Origin: Paenibacillus sp. MAEPY2 | Lineage (GTDB): Bacteria; Bacillota; Bacilli; Paenibacillales; Paenibacillaceae | Assembly: GCF_000499205.1 (NCBI RefSeq) | Contig: NZ_AWUK01000030.1 | Coordinates: 186,001 to 250,000, forward strand | Direction of reading: 5' to 3' | Length of the DNA: 64,000 nt | In this document: piece after piece, positions 18,285-27,562 of the stretch | Numbering within the stretch: position 1 is the first letter of the stretch | Layout of the letters: each line of letters starts with the position of its first letter | The notes under the pieces: generated by a model | Told to the model about the DNA's origin: nothing | Database searches by the model: none | Seen by the model: the letters and a program-made list of their open reading frames with translations, nothing else | Translations under genes and position numbers: made by a program

Positions 18285-19118
18285 ATGAAAAATGTATTGA
18301 AGTGGCCGTCGTTTATGCTTGTTTTGATTCTATCCCTTGTCTTGTCCGGTTGTAGCACCGGAGAGGAAAGCAGCAGCAGCGGGGGTTCTGGTGGGAGTAC
18401 CGATGCCAAAGGCACGATTGAACAGATTAAAGAGCGCGGCAAGCTCATTGCCGGCGTGAAATATGATACCAAATTGTTCGGTTTGAAAGACCCGGCAAGT
18501 GGCGAAGTCGAAGGCTTCGATATTGATATTGCCAAAGCACTTGCCAAACAGATTCTTGGAGACGAAACGAAGGTAGAACTGAAGGAAGTAACGTCCAAAA
18601 CGCGCATTCCGATGCTACAGAATGGCGACATTGATATCATCATAGCCACGATGACGATTACGGATGAACGCAAGGAACAAGTGGACTTCAGCGATGTTTA
18701 TTTTGAAGCCGGGCAGTCCCTGCTTGTGAAAAACGATAGCGCGATTACCGGTCTGGAAAGTCTTGGCGGGGTGAAGGTACTTGCCGTTAAAGGCTCAACT
18801 TCTGCACAAAATATTCGCGAAAAGGCCCCGGATGCCGAAGTGCTCGAATACGATAACTATCAGGATGCCTTCACAGCCCTCAAAGCGGGTAAAGGTGAAG
18901 CACTGACGACCGATAACATCATCCTGATCGGCATGCAGCAGACCGATAACAACTACAAGCTGGTTGGTGGCAATTTCACCAGTGAACCTTACGGCATGGC
19001 GATTCGCAAAGGCGACACGGCCTTCGTCGAAGAAGTAAACAGCCTGCTCAAAAGCATGAAGGACAGCGGTGAATATGATACGTTGCACGAGAAATGGCTG
19101 GGCAGCAAGCCCGAGTAA
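18285..19118 (+). CDS. glnH: Amino acid ABC transporter substrate-binding lipoprotein (GlnH type)
   Basis: The lipobox is LSGC after a 21-residue signal peptide. A Ser/Gly linker leads into a family 3 solute-binding domain (about 45-277). Typical motifs are GKLIAGVKYDTKLFG, EGFDIDIAKALAKQI and the ligand-binding TMTITDERKEQVDFSDVYF. It is anchored on the outer face of the membrane and feeds the adjacent permeases. AAAGGGG precedes the ATG. Confidence 0.93.
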   Translation: MKNVLKWPSFMLVLILSLVLSGCSTGEESSSSGGSGGSTDAKGTIEQIKERGKLIAGVKYDTKLFGLKDPASGEVEGFDIDIAKALAKQILGDETKVELKEVTSKTRIPMLQNGDIDIIIATMTITDERKEQVDFSDVYFEAGQSLLVKNDSAITGLESLGGVKVLAVKGSTSAQNIREKAPDAEVLEYDNYQDAFTALKAGKGEALTTDNIILIGMQQTDNNYKLVGGNFTSEPYGMAIRKGDTAFVEEVNSLLKSMKDSGEYDTLHEKWLGSKPE

Positions 19119-19221
19119 GCCCGATTAATGATGATTAAGCGGCGACTTCGCCTGTGATATGCGATGCATGGGCAGGGCGCAATCGCCGTTGCTACATCTG
19201 GAGAACGGAGGCTTCGCCTAC

Positions 19222-19944
19222 ATGGGCAAATTGGACTTCAGTATACTGATCAAACACTCGGATCGATTTCTGGAAGGTTTCCTCAATACCATCCAGGTGA
19301 GCATCATGGCCCTGATTGGCAGCTTTATTCTTGGGGCAATTATGGCCATCTTTCGCATCTCGCCGATCAAACCACTCAACTGGATCGGCACGGCCTTTGT
19401 GGAGTTCATCCGTAACATCCCCCTGCTGCTTGTCGTGTTTTTCTTCTATCTCGGATTGCCTGCAATGGGCATTTCACTGGATGGATTTATCTCGGGTACA
19501 CTCGGTCTGACGATCTATACAGCCGCTTTCATTGCCGAAGCAATCCGGGCAGGCATTCAGACGGTCCCTCGCGGGCAGCTGGAAGCCGCAAGATCTTCGG
19601 GTCTGTCCTACGTACAGGCCATGAACCTGGTCATTCTGCCGCAAGCGATCAAAATTGTACTGCCGACCATTGGCAATCAATTTATCAATCTGGTCAAAAA
19701 TTCATCCATCCTTGCGGTCGTAGCTGGTATGGATCTGATGTATTTTGCCGATCTGATCAACTCGGATACGTTCCTGCCGCTGAGTGTTTACACCATTGTT
19801 GCCCTGTTCTATCTGGTGTTGACCTTACCGCTCAGCTTCCTGGTTCACTATATGGAGCGAAGGTTCGGACAAAGTGATGCTGACGCCAGCCGCACCAAAG
19901 GCAAACCGAAAAAGACCAAACCAACGGGTCAGGTCACCTTGTAA
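19222..19944 (+). CDS. glnM: Amino acid ABC transporter permease (GlnM/GlnP type)
   Basis: The 240-aa His/Glu/Gln/Arg/opine-family permease has five or six membrane helices and the EAA loop GQLEAARSSGLSYVQAMNLVILPQA that contacts the ATPase. The C-terminus is basic. I use ATG 19222 with GGAGG upstream; the 19159 start lacks one. The gap after glnH contains a small GC hairpin (GGCGACTTCGCC) that may tune expression between the abundant binding protein and the permeases. Confidence 0.92.
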   Translation: MGKLDFSILIKHSDRFLEGFLNTIQVSIMALIGSFILGAIMAIFRISPIKPLNWIGTAFVEFIRNIPLLLVVFFFYLGLPAMGISLDGFISGTLGLTIYTAAFIAEAIRAGIQTVPRGQLEAARSSGLSYVQAMNLVILPQAIKIVLPTIGNQFINLVKNSSILAVVAGMDLMYFADLINSDTFLPLSVYTIVALFYLVLTLPLSFLVHYMERRFGQSDADASRTKGKPKKTKPTGQVTL

Positions 19945-20071
19945 CTCTCAAACTATTTCTCTCTGTGTTCAGCACACCCGTTCAAGGTGCATCTCTACTC
20001 TAATATATTATGCAATTTTTGTTCCAAATATTTACATTCTCTGTCTGCACACAGAAGGAGGCTGATGAATT

Positions 20072-20722
20072 ATGGACTTTAGCGGGGCCTACGCCTGGCC
20101 CAACCTTCGTTTCCTGCTGCACGGATTCCTGATTACCCTGCAAGTGGCAGGGTTGTCGATTGTATTCAGCTTTGTACTCGGCACGGTGCTCGGTACCGTT
20201 CGATACACCCGGATTCCGGTCCTGTCACAGATTGTGGCCGTTATCGTGGATACGATCCGGAATCTGCCGCTGCTGCTGATCATTTTCTTCATCCATATCG
20301 TACTGCCCCAGCTGGGGATCAAAATGTCCGTCTTCTGGTCCACGGTTGTTGGACTGAGTCTGTTCGAAGGTGCCATGATCGCAGAGATTGTCCGCAGCGG
20401 CCTCAAATCGATTGAACGCGGTCAGGTCGAAGCGGCCCGTTCCTCCGGCCTGAGCTATATGCAGACACTCGGCGGCATCATCATGCCCCAGGCTTTGCGG
20501 CGTATGTCACCACCGATGGTGAGCCAGTTCATCTCCTTGTTGAAAGATACGTCACTGGCGATCATCATCTCCTTGCCAGAGCTTATGCATAATGTGCAGA
20601 TCCTCGGAGGTCAGAGCTTCGATTACGTCATCCCTGCCCTGCTGCTTGCAGCCATATTGTACTTTGTTATTAACTACACGTTGTCTATTGTGGCACGGCG
20701 GCTTGAAGCACGAATGACTTAA
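20072..20722 (+). CDS. glnP: Amino acid ABC transporter permease (GlnP type)
   Basis: This second permease, 216 aa, has the EAA motif GQVEAARSSGLSYMQTLGGIIMPQA and about five membrane helices. It pairs with the preceding permease as a heterodimer, as in other Gln/Glu importers. AAGGAGG lies 10 nt before the ATG. A strong terminator follows, ending the operon. Confidence 0.92.
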   Translation: MDFSGAYAWPNLRFLLHGFLITLQVAGLSIVFSFVLGTVLGTVRYTRIPVLSQIVAVIVDTIRNLPLLLIIFFIHIVLPQLGIKMSVFWSTVVGLSLFEGAMIAEIVRSGLKSIERGQVEAARSSGLSYMQTLGGIIMPQALRRMSPPMVSQFISLLKDTSLAIIISLPELMHNVQILGGQSFDYVIPALLLAAILYFVINYTLSIVARRLEARMT

Positions 20723-20846
20723 TGATCGGAAGGAATAAGGCATGAAGGAATATGAATCATGAAGGAACTGTGGCCTCATCGTTGATTAGATATGAAGGTA
20801 ATAGTCATGAGGAAATAATCAAATGGATGAAAAGAAGGAAAGCACC

Positions 20847-20891
20847 AAAAAAACTCCCAATCCACGTATGCAGTGGATTGGGAGTTTTTTG
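20847..20891 (+). terminator. Rho-independent terminator of the gln operon
   Basis: AAACTCCCAATCCAC pairs with GTGGATTGGGAGTTTTTT. Confidence 0.9.
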
Positions 20892-20937
20892 GGGCCTACA
20901 GTTATGCTCATAAATTCACGAACTTCCCACCCATTTC

Positions 20938-21140
20938 TAACGAACTGAGGGAAGCTTATTTAGCGATTGTTCAGACAGTTTCTAATCTAACGAATCGTAG
21001 ACGCTCTATTCCTCCGATTCCCCCCGCTATTACCCGCTAATTCAGTGTTTTGAGTAAAATAGCTTCACTGAGATTCGTTACATTTTTTAATTCTGCTTAT
21101 ATCCCCAAATTAGACGTCTCAGGTTCGTTAAAATTTTACG
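20938..21140 (+). repeat. Dispersed intergenic repeat, family A, copy 1
   Basis: Two direct boxes (TAACGAACTGAGG at 20938, TAACGAATCG at 20988) are spaced exactly 50 nt. Two inverted boxes follow (GATTCGTTA at 21072, GGTTCGTTAA near 21122), again 50 nt apart. The same layout recurs at 29598-29790, and a half copy is seen at 41336. No reading frame is conserved. It lies between convergent genes. Confidence 0.75.
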
Positions 21141-21213
21141 ACCCAGTGATTAAATAAACACCCACACCACTCCCACTACTCCACTACTACTTCGCCCATA
21201 ATCCGCTCATTCC

Positions 21214-22569
21214 TCAAATCGCTGCTCCGTTACGGCGTAGTTCCTTCTGTAGCACCGCTACCGGCAGCTCCAACGGATCTAGCTTCAACTGAACAGCTAA
21301 AGCGGCTGCTGTTCCCGCCGCCTGCCCCGTAGCCATGCAGCTTGGAGTCAGCCTTGTCGTTGCGTGAGCCTCGTGTGTGGTGGAAATACAGCGTCCTGCT
21401 GCCAGCAGATTGCGGATATTGCGGGATATTAGACAGCGGTATGGAATATCGTATGCTCCGTCTCCTTCGATAAAGGCCGCTACGACGCCCTGACCCGAGG
21501 GATCATGAATATCAATCGGGTAGCCACTTCTGGCAATTACATCGTCAAACTTTCGCCCTGCAACCACATCCGCCTTGGTCAACGCATAATGCCCGATGAT
21601 TCGTCTGGATTCACGGATACCGATCTGCGGCGCTACCGCTGAGATAGAAGCCCGTTCGAATCCAGGCACATCGCGCTGCAAAAACTCAGCGATCATCAGC
21701 ACCTGCTTCCTGCCTTCCTGTTCAGCAGAGGTCAGATCCTCAGCATCCGTCGCATCGAGTCCCTGCACCCGGGTACAGTTAATCAATACTTCATCTTCAG
21801 CTGGTCCGGTAAAAAACAATACCTGATCGCGATTAATCGGCACACCCGCTTTTTTCCATTGGGAATAGAAGCCGCTCACCCCGGTTAACGGAATGTTGTC
21901 CAGTTCTGCGAACGGGGTCTTGGCATAGAAATCTTCCGGATGCTCCTGCATGTATTGCTTCACTCGTCCAAGGTCCACGCCACGCATACGGAATTTCATG
22001 GTCATCGGCTGTGACTGGTTGTCCTCATCCCGTCCCTTTGCAACAGAAGCGCCTGCAAGATAAGCCGCATCCGCGTCACCGCTGGTATCCACGAATACGT
22101 TCGCTTGGAGCTCCATCCGGCCTGATTTGTTGGTCAGACGTACCGCCTCCACCCGATCATTCACAACAACCACTTCATCCACGAAGCTGTGCAATAACAA
22201 CCGGACACCTGCCTCTTGCAGCATATCCGCTGCGACGACTTGATAAATAGCTGGGTGGTAAGGTGTGACGGTATGTACAAACCCAACCGTATCACGGAGA
22301 TGGCCCGGGGAACCGCCACGAGCCTGCAGCCGGTCTACGATCTCCTGGGCGATGCCTCGAATCACCTGTTCACCACTCTCCGTATGGAAGGTCATCCAAG
22401 GGTAGACCATGGCGGCGGTCGACATCCCGCCAACGAAACCGTACCGTTCCACTAGCACCGTCCGCACACCCTGCCGTCCAGCAGCAATGGCTGCTGCTAT
22501 GCCCGCCGGACCCCCCCCCACAATAACTACATCCGCTTCTTCCTTTTTCAACCTCATCCGTTCACTCAA
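21214..22569 (-). CDS. FAD-dependent oxidoreductase (FAD_oxidored family)
   Basis: The 451-aa flavoprotein has an N-terminal dinucleotide-binding motif VVIVGGGPAGIAAAIAAGRQG (about residues 14-34), VERYGFVGGMSTAAMVYPW, a second FVDTSGDADAAYLAGA block near 155-172 and a C-terminal NLLAAGRCISTTHEAHA segment. This is the PF12831-type family, often placed with sugar catabolic genes. The reaction is unknown. It is the last gene of a minus-strand operon with sugar ABC transporter genes, so it may oxidise the imported compound. Start ATG 22569; the gap to the upstream permease is 32 bp. Confidence 0.85.
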   Translation of the reverse strand: MSERMRLKKEEADVVIVGGGPAGIAAAIAAGRQGVRTVLVERYGFVGGMSTAAMVYPWMTFHTESGEQVIRGIAQEIVDRLQARGGSPGHLRDTVGFVHTVTPYHPAIYQVVAADMLQEAGVRLLLHSFVDEVVVVNDRVEAVRLTNKSGRMELQANVFVDTSGDADAAYLAGASVAKGRDEDNQSQPMTMKFRMRGVDLGRVKQYMQEHPEDFYAKTPFAELDNIPLTGVSGFYSQWKKAGVPINRDQVLFFTGPAEDEVLINCTRVQGLDATDAEDLTSAEQEGRKQVLMIAEFLQRDVPGFERASISAVAPQIGIRESRRIIGHYALTKADVVAGRKFDDVIARSGYPIDIHDPSGQGVVAAFIEGDGAYDIPYRCLISRNIRNLLAAGRCISTTHEAHATTRLTPSCMATGQAAGTAAALAVQLKLDPLELPVAVLQKELRRNGAAI

Positions 22570-22601
22570 GTGTTATCACTCCTTCCGTTCTATTGCGCGG
22601 G

Positions 22602-23456
22602 TTACTCTTTCAGTCCCGTCATTGCTACTCCCTCAATGAATCGCCGTTGTGCCAGGAAAAAGACAATTAGCAGTGGCAGGGTCGCCATGACGGTGGCGCT
22701 CATGAGATATTGCCAGGCGGTACCCACTTCATCCGTGAACAGGGATAACCCGAGCGGCAGCGTCATCAGTTCACGCGAGTTAATGAAAATCAACGGATCA
22801 AAAAACTCATTCCAGATGGTCACAAAAGTGAAGATCGTCAGCGTAGCCATACCGGGCTTGGCAATTGGCAGCATAATTCGCGCATAGATTCGGAATCGGT
22901 TGCAGCCGTCAATCATCGCCGCTTCCTCCAGCTCGGTCGGCACCGTAATGAAGAACTGCCGCATCACAAAGATGCCAAACACGCCGCCTGCGCCAAAGAT
23001 CGGCAGTAAAATCAGCGGAAGATGTGTATCAATCCACCCCAGCTGTCGCATGAACAGAAACATGGGAATTGCCGTCACCTCATGAGGAATCATCATTGCA
23101 CTCAGCAGGATAAGAAATACCACATTCCGTCCCTTGAACGGAATTTTGGCAAAGGCGTACCCGGCGAGAGATGCAAAGAATACCGTACCCACCACAACCA
23201 CAGCAGCAATATATACACTGTTAAAATAAAAACGATGGAACGGAATCAACCGAAAGACATCGATGTAGTTCTGAAACCGGAACGTATCCGGTATCCACTG
23301 CGGTGGATAGGTGAATATGCTCTGAGGCTCCTTGAATGACGTCGATATCATCCAGATAAATGGAACAATCATGATCAGCGAGATCACTGTGAGCAATAAG
23401 TACGTACCAAGAGCACTACCTGTCTTGCGAAACGAAGAACTAGGCATCGCCTTCAT
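22602..23456 (-). CDS. Carbohydrate ABC transporter permease (MalG type)
   Basis: The 284-aa protein has six membrane helices, and the EAA loop begins near PTELEEAAMIDGCNRF. It has the typical MalG-like N-terminus (MIVPFIWMISTSFK) and a C-terminal GVAMTGLKE. The start overlaps the end of the upstream permease gene by 17 bp, showing tight coupling. With that permease and the lipoprotein at 25332 it forms a CUT1-type importer. No ATPase gene is present here; such importers usually share an MsmX-like ATPase encoded elsewhere. Confidence 0.92.
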   Translation of the reverse strand: MKAMPSSSFRKTGSALGTYLLLTVISLIMIVPFIWMISTSFKEPQSIFTYPPQWIPDTFRFQNYIDVFRLIPFHRFYFNSVYIAAVVVVGTVFFASLAGYAFAKIPFKGRNVVFLILLSAMMIPHEVTAIPMFLFMRQLGWIDTHLPLILLPIFGAGGVFGIFVMRQFFITVPTELEEAAMIDGCNRFRIYARIMLPIAKPGMATLTIFTFVTIWNEFFDPLIFINSRELMTLPLGLSLFTDEVGTAWQYLMSATVMATLPLLIVFFLAQRRFIEGVAMTGLKE

Positions 23457-24354
23457 TGAATACCCACCTCTTTCGAAGCTGCCATTGCAGCAGCGTCAGG
23501 ATTAGCACGATAAAGAACAGCACATACGCAAGCGAAGAGGCGTAGCCGAACTGAAATAACTTGAATGCTTTTTCCCAGATATAATAGACCAATACCTTTG
23601 TGCTGTTGCTCGGCCCACCCTGTGTCATGACGTAGATCTGTCCAAACACCTTGAGCGACCCAATCACGGTCATTACCATGGTTAGAAACACCGTTGGCGT
23701 AATCATGGGCAACGTGACGTGAAATAAGGTCCCCCTTCTGCCCGCCCCGTCCAGTGTTGCCGCTTCGTACAGTGAACGTGGTACCTGCTGAATGGCTGCA
23801 ATAAACAGCACCATATTCAGACCCACATTTTTCAGTACACTCGTTACGATAACGGCAGGCATCGCCAGATCCTGATTGTAAAGCCAGGCCGGACCTTTGA
23901 TGCCCATCATCAACAGAAGCTGATTGATTAGTCCCGACTCTGTCGCATACATCAGCTTCCACACGATGGACCACACAATCAGCGAGGTCATGACCGGAAC
24001 GAAGATGGCTGTGCGGAAAATCCCGATGCCGCGTAAACTTCTGGATAGCAGCAATGCGAGCAGAAGGGCGAGCACAATGTTGAGCGGCACAAGCCCTGCC
24101 GTAAAATAGACCGTATTCGCAAGTACCTTCCAGAACATGGCGTCTGTCATCACATTCCGGTAATTTTCCAGTCCAATAAAATGATGCTCCCCCAGCAGCG
24201 GCCAGTCGGTCAGGCTCATGTACAGCGCCAAACCCATGGGAAACAGCAGCAGCAGGGTAAACCCGAGCACCATTGGTGATACGAACAGCCACCCCGCGAT
24301 CTGGGCCTCTCTGGCGAGCGGACCTCTTCCTGTACGCTTGCGTGAATGGGTCAC
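23440..24354 (-). CDS. Carbohydrate ABC transporter permease (MalF/UgpA type)
   Basis: The 304-aa permease has six membrane helices and the EAA motif LYEAATLDGAGRRGTLFHVT. It starts at GTG 24354 with GGGGG 7 nt upstream. It is coupled to the second permease by overlap. The operon order, with binding protein and YesMN-type regulators upstream, indicates uptake of an oligosaccharide or glycoside. The substrate is not readable. Confidence 0.92.
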   Translation of the reverse strand: MTHSRKRTGRGPLAREAQIAGWLFVSPMVLGFTLLLLFPMGLALYMSLTDWPLLGEHHFIGLENYRNVMTDAMFWKVLANTVYFTAGLVPLNIVLALLLALLLSRSLRGIGIFRTAIFVPVMTSLIVWSIVWKLMYATESGLINQLLLMMGIKGPAWLYNQDLAMPAVIVTSVLKNVGLNMVLFIAAIQQVPRSLYEAATLDGAGRRGTLFHVTLPMITPTVFLTMVMTVIGSLKVFGQIYVMTQGGPSNSTKVLVYYIWEKAFKLFQFGYASSLAYVLFFIVLILTLLQWQLRKRWVFNEGDA

Positions 24355-24465
24355 AGTCAGGCCCCCTTTTTATCAAATTTCTTCCCTGAAACTGAACTCA
24401 GTGACGATTCTATATAAGTTGACCTATACATATACACAAGAACGTAGAGAACAGAAAAACCTGAA

Positions 24466-24560
24466 GAAGCGAAGTGTTCGCCTTTATCCCCGGATTTCCC
24501 CTTTATAAAAGGATTCAAAAAAATCTGGGGATAACAGCGATCGGAAGGTTGTTCTGGTAT
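24466..24560 (+). repeat. Dispersed hairpin repeat, family B, copy 2
   Basis: This is the partner of the element at 7757-7850, with the same GTTCGCCTTTAT, CAAAAAAATCTGGG and ATAACAGCGAT blocks. Stem changes compensate: ATTCCC/GGGAAT in copy 1 is ATCCCC/GGGGAT here, and the inner arm CACTT/AAGTG becomes CCTTT/AAAGG. It sits inside the sugar operon, between the TIM-barrel gene and the first permease. Confidence 0.75.
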
Positions 24561-24598
24561 CGGAGTGGCAAGTGTAAATATTATTTAGTTCTACTTAT

Positions 24599-25309
24599 CT
24601 AGTCCGGACGATTCAGGCTGTCCACCGCATTACGGAAGCCGTTAACTGCTCGTCGCAGCTGTTCCTCCGCTCTGCCTGTTACAACCGCTCCAAGCATGAT
24701 TGCCTTGACCCCGGTATCATGTAGCACCCGAACATCCTCCGGCACGAGTTTACGCTGAGAAGGAACCAATACCGGAATCTGCGCCTGCAAGACCAGACGG
24801 CGATACTTGAGCACATCCGCGAAGCTTAGAGGTGTACCATACTCACTCCCGGGCACAATGGATGCCTCCAGGGCAGTGAAGCCGTAATGAGCCGCCAACG
24901 TGACGAGGGAAGGTTCATATTCGTCATTGATCGCAAACGTTGGGTCCAGTCCCAGATCATCCAGCATGAAGGACGGAAGGTGATGTGCATAGATGGAATA
25001 GAAGTCCAAACCCAGCCCCGAAAGGCGCTCCACATCCTCCCGTCGTGCTCCATCAATGCTGCCGGACGGTACAACGCCCAGCGGACAGCCAAACTCACTG
25101 CGGATCGCCCGGAATACCTCGGCATAATTATCCAGTGGACCAAATTGGTTTCCGCTGGCGCGATGACCGACATTATAATGCACCTTCAGTGCATCAGCTC
25201 CCTCTTCAATTGCTGCACGGGCCAAAGATAGATCGTTCTCGGGCAAGCTGACCACTAGTGACAGCGATTTCCGATCAAGCAATTCCTTGAATTTGCCCAC
25301 CTTCCTCAC
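24599..25309 (-). CDS. Uncharacterised TIM-barrel-like protein in the sugar operon
   Basis: The 236-aa product alternates beta strands and helices as in phosphate-binding barrels: LVVSLPENDLSLARAAIEEGADALKVHYN at the start, LGVVPSGSIDGARREDVERL, FTALEASIVPGSEYG and VKAIMLGAVVTG near the end. The last resembles a phosphate-binding loop. Aldolase or epimerase activity is possible (NanE/KDPG-aldolase-like), but no catalytic residue can be named with confidence. Start ATG 25309 follows the binding-protein stop by 22 bp. Confidence 0.6.
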   Translation of the reverse strand: MRKVGKFKELLDRKSLSLVVSLPENDLSLARAAIEEGADALKVHYNVGHRASGNQFGPLDNYAEVFRAIRSEFGCPLGVVPSGSIDGARREDVERLSGLGLDFYSIYAHHLPSFMLDDLGLDPTFAINDEYEPSLVTLAAHYGFTALEASIVPGSEYGTPLSFADVLKYRRLVLQAQIPVLVPSQRKLVPEDVRVLHDTGVKAIMLGAVVTGRAEEQLRRAVNGFRNAVDSLNRPD

Positions 25310-25331
25310 CCTCCAGTTTCTATAAAAAATT

Positions 25332-26627
25332 TTATTGTTGCAGCACGCTTTGGACCTCTTCCTGCATTTGTTTCAGATTATCCTCGGGTTTCGCTGAACG
25401 GGCGAACAGGCGGTCAAATCCCTGCAACACCGCATTGTCGATATCCTGCCAACGGATATGACCGGGAATCAAGCGCGCTTTTGGCATTTCATCAATCACC
25501 GCCTGCACAATATGCTCCTTGCTTGGATTATTCGGCTGATTGATAAACGCATCGGAGTTCAGAACAGAGGTCCGCGGAGGCACAAAGTAGGTGGCTGTCG
25601 CCTGAATGCCCTGCTCACTGGCAAAATACTTCAACAGCTTCTTGGTTTCCTCTGGATGTTTGCTGTCGTTGAACATGGCATATCCAGCCTGCCCCAGCAT
25701 CGGTACACTGCCCTGTGAGCCGGAAGGCATAGGAGCGATACTCCATTCAAAATCCGTAATCTCCCTTGCTTTGGAGACATAGCTGTAGTTATCGAAGAAC
25801 ATGCCCACATTGCCAGCATCGAAGCTGACCTGCTCGCCCGCTTTTGGATGCGATTCATCGGTGAACATCATTCGCTCCAGCAGTTCAAAGGTCTGTACGC
25901 CATAGGCGTCATTCCAGGTGAACTTCGTCATGCCTTCGTCGAATGGACCGCTGCCATTAGACCAGGAATAGGAGGAAAGCACAGCCCAGGTCTTCCAATC
26001 GCGAAAAAAATTGGCGCCATAGATTCGGTTAGTCGCCTCCTTGCTCGTGATCGCCTTGGCGGATTTCTCAAACTGTTCCCATGTCCATTGTCCTTGAGCG
26101 GCTAGTGTGTTGGGGTCGGTCAGGCCGGCTTGGTCGAACAGCGTTTTATTGTAGAACATGACTACCGGAGGTGTGGAAAAAGGCAGACCCAGCAGTTGAT
26201 CGCCATCACGGAACAAATCCAGCGTGCTTGGAATATAATCATCCAGCTTAAACTGTGCATCATCCTTGAACTCGGATACATCAGCCAGAATGTGATTGGA
26301 TTTGAATTGTGGCACCATCCGCTCCGACACCCAGGCAATATCCGGGAGGGAGCCCCCAGCGGCAAGCACAGATATTTTTTGTTGGTATTCCGCAAATGGC
26401 ACGGATTCCATCGTTACCTTAATGCCTGGATTTTCCTTCGTGAAGCTATCGATCAGCTTGTTGTATACATCCATATGTGCCTGATTGCCCCACATCATGA
26501 ACTTCAACTCAACTTCTCCATTCTCTGAGGCTCCATTACCAGGATCAGTGCCTGAACTGGAGCTTGTGCATCCGATCAACGCAAAAATCATGAACACGAG
26601 CATAAGCATCAGTGCTGCTTTTTTCAT
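25332..26627 (-). CDS. Carbohydrate ABC transporter substrate-binding lipoprotein
   Basis: The lipobox LIGC ends a 19-residue signal peptide. A family 1 extracellular solute-binding domain follows, with VELKFMMWGNQAHMDVYNKL and ENPGIKVTMESVPFAEYQQK at its N-terminus. The 431-aa length fits CUT1 binding proteins. AAGGGGG lies upstream of the ATG. A 134-bp gap separates it from the response-regulator gene, so it probably has its own regulated promoter driven by that regulator. Confidence 0.92.
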   Translation of the reverse strand: MKKAALMLMLVFMIFALIGCTSSSSGTDPGNGASENGEVELKFMMWGNQAHMDVYNKLIDSFTKENPGIKVTMESVPFAEYQQKISVLAAGGSLPDIAWVSERMVPQFKSNHILADVSEFKDDAQFKLDDYIPSTLDLFRDGDQLLGLPFSTPPVVMFYNKTLFDQAGLTDPNTLAAQGQWTWEQFEKSAKAITSKEATNRIYGANFFRDWKTWAVLSSYSWSNGSGPFDEGMTKFTWNDAYGVQTFELLERMMFTDESHPKAGEQVSFDAGNVGMFFDNYSYVSKAREITDFEWSIAPMPSGSQGSVPMLGQAGYAMFNDSKHPEETKKLLKYFASEQGIQATATYFVPPRTSVLNSDAFINQPNNPSKEHIVQAVIDEMPKARLIPGHIRWQDIDNAVLQGFDRLFARSAKPEDNLKQMQEEVQSVLQQ

Positions 26628-26761
26628 GAAAATCCCCCTTAAGGCTTAGTGGTATAGATGTGCAACCAAAGTATAACGAAGGTATCGACCGCCCATAAAT
26701 CACGTCAATTACAGAAATGGTATGGTTTTTCAAGACGTTGGAATAAATACCCTACGCCCGG

Positions 26762-27562
26762 CTATTCCTTCTCTTTGCTTTCCCGTCCAGCCATGCTGAA
26801 TCGGTCACGATATTCGCCTGCTGTCCATCCAACCTGCTGCTTGAATACCAGCATGAAGTGCTTGGGACTCTGATGCCCGGATAACCGCGCTACGTCATAG
26901 ATTTTGAGTCCCGTGTTGATCAGCAGCCACTTGGCCCGCTCCATACGTGCCTGAACGATGTATTCGGAGTAATTGGTCCCTGTTTCATTCTTGAACAGCT
27001 GACTTAGATAGGTGGGGTTCAGATTAACAAGTGCTGCTATCGTCTGAAGTCGCAGATCCCCATCGGGATGCTGCTTGATGTACTCCTTCACATCTCGGAT
27101 AATCTTCCGTGTATCTCCGCCAGCGTGCTCCTCTTTGCCAGATGACTCAGTGATTGGAAGGGTTGAAATCCCATACCTGCGATCCAGCAGTAATTGAATT
27201 TTTTGGATGGATAATGCCAGTTCATGACGTTCAATCGGCTTCAGCAGATAGTTCAACACCCCGTACTCCATCGCCCTGCGTGCATATTCAAACTCCCCGT
27301 AGCCGCTAATGATGATCATCAGCAGTTCAGGGTACATATCTCTCGCTTTGGATACCAATGTCAGCCCATCCATTTCACGCATGCGAATATCCGTGATTAA
27401 CACATCCGGCACTTCACATCTCAGAAAATCCAGTGCCTCGGCTCCGTTCGAAGCTTCCCCTGTGACCTGAAACTGAGGAGCCGCCTGTACAATCAGCTCT
27501 CTCAGCCCCTGACGGATAACCGTCTCATCCTCCACCAGCAATACTTTATACATGCGCTTCAT
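26762..27562 (-). CDS. YesN-type response regulator with AraC HTH
   Basis: The receiver domain carries VLLVEDE and phospho-acceptor Asp in DVLITDIRMREMDG (near residue 56). A linker and a C-terminal AraC double HTH follow (about 155-258; LQTIAALVNLNPTYLSQLFKNE, YDVARLSGHQSPKHFMLVFK). The ATG at 27562 overlaps the kinase stop (ATGA). The ATG at 27553 is better spaced from AAAGGGG and may be the real start. It pairs with the upstream sensor kinase and most likely activates the sugar operon. Confidence 0.92.
   Translation of the reverse strand: MKRMYKVLLVEDETVIRQGLRELIVQAAPQFQVTGEASNGAEALDFLRCEVPDVLITDIRMREMDGLTLVSKARDMYPELLMIIISGYGEFEYARRAMEYGVLNYLLKPIERHELALSIQKIQLLLDRRYGISTLPITESSGKEEHAGGDTRKIIRDVKEYIKQHPDGDLRLQTIAALVNLNPTYLSQLFKNETGTNYSEYIVQARMERAKWLLINTGLKIYDVARLSGHQSPKHFMLVFKQQVGWTAGEYRDRFSMAGRESKEKE

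Noticed and set aside
23453..24376. 307-aa minus-strand frame overlapping the MalF-type permease gene
   Set aside because: It is a shifted frame of the permease gene, rich in Arg, Ala and His with no domain. The other frame has six membrane helices and the EAA loop.
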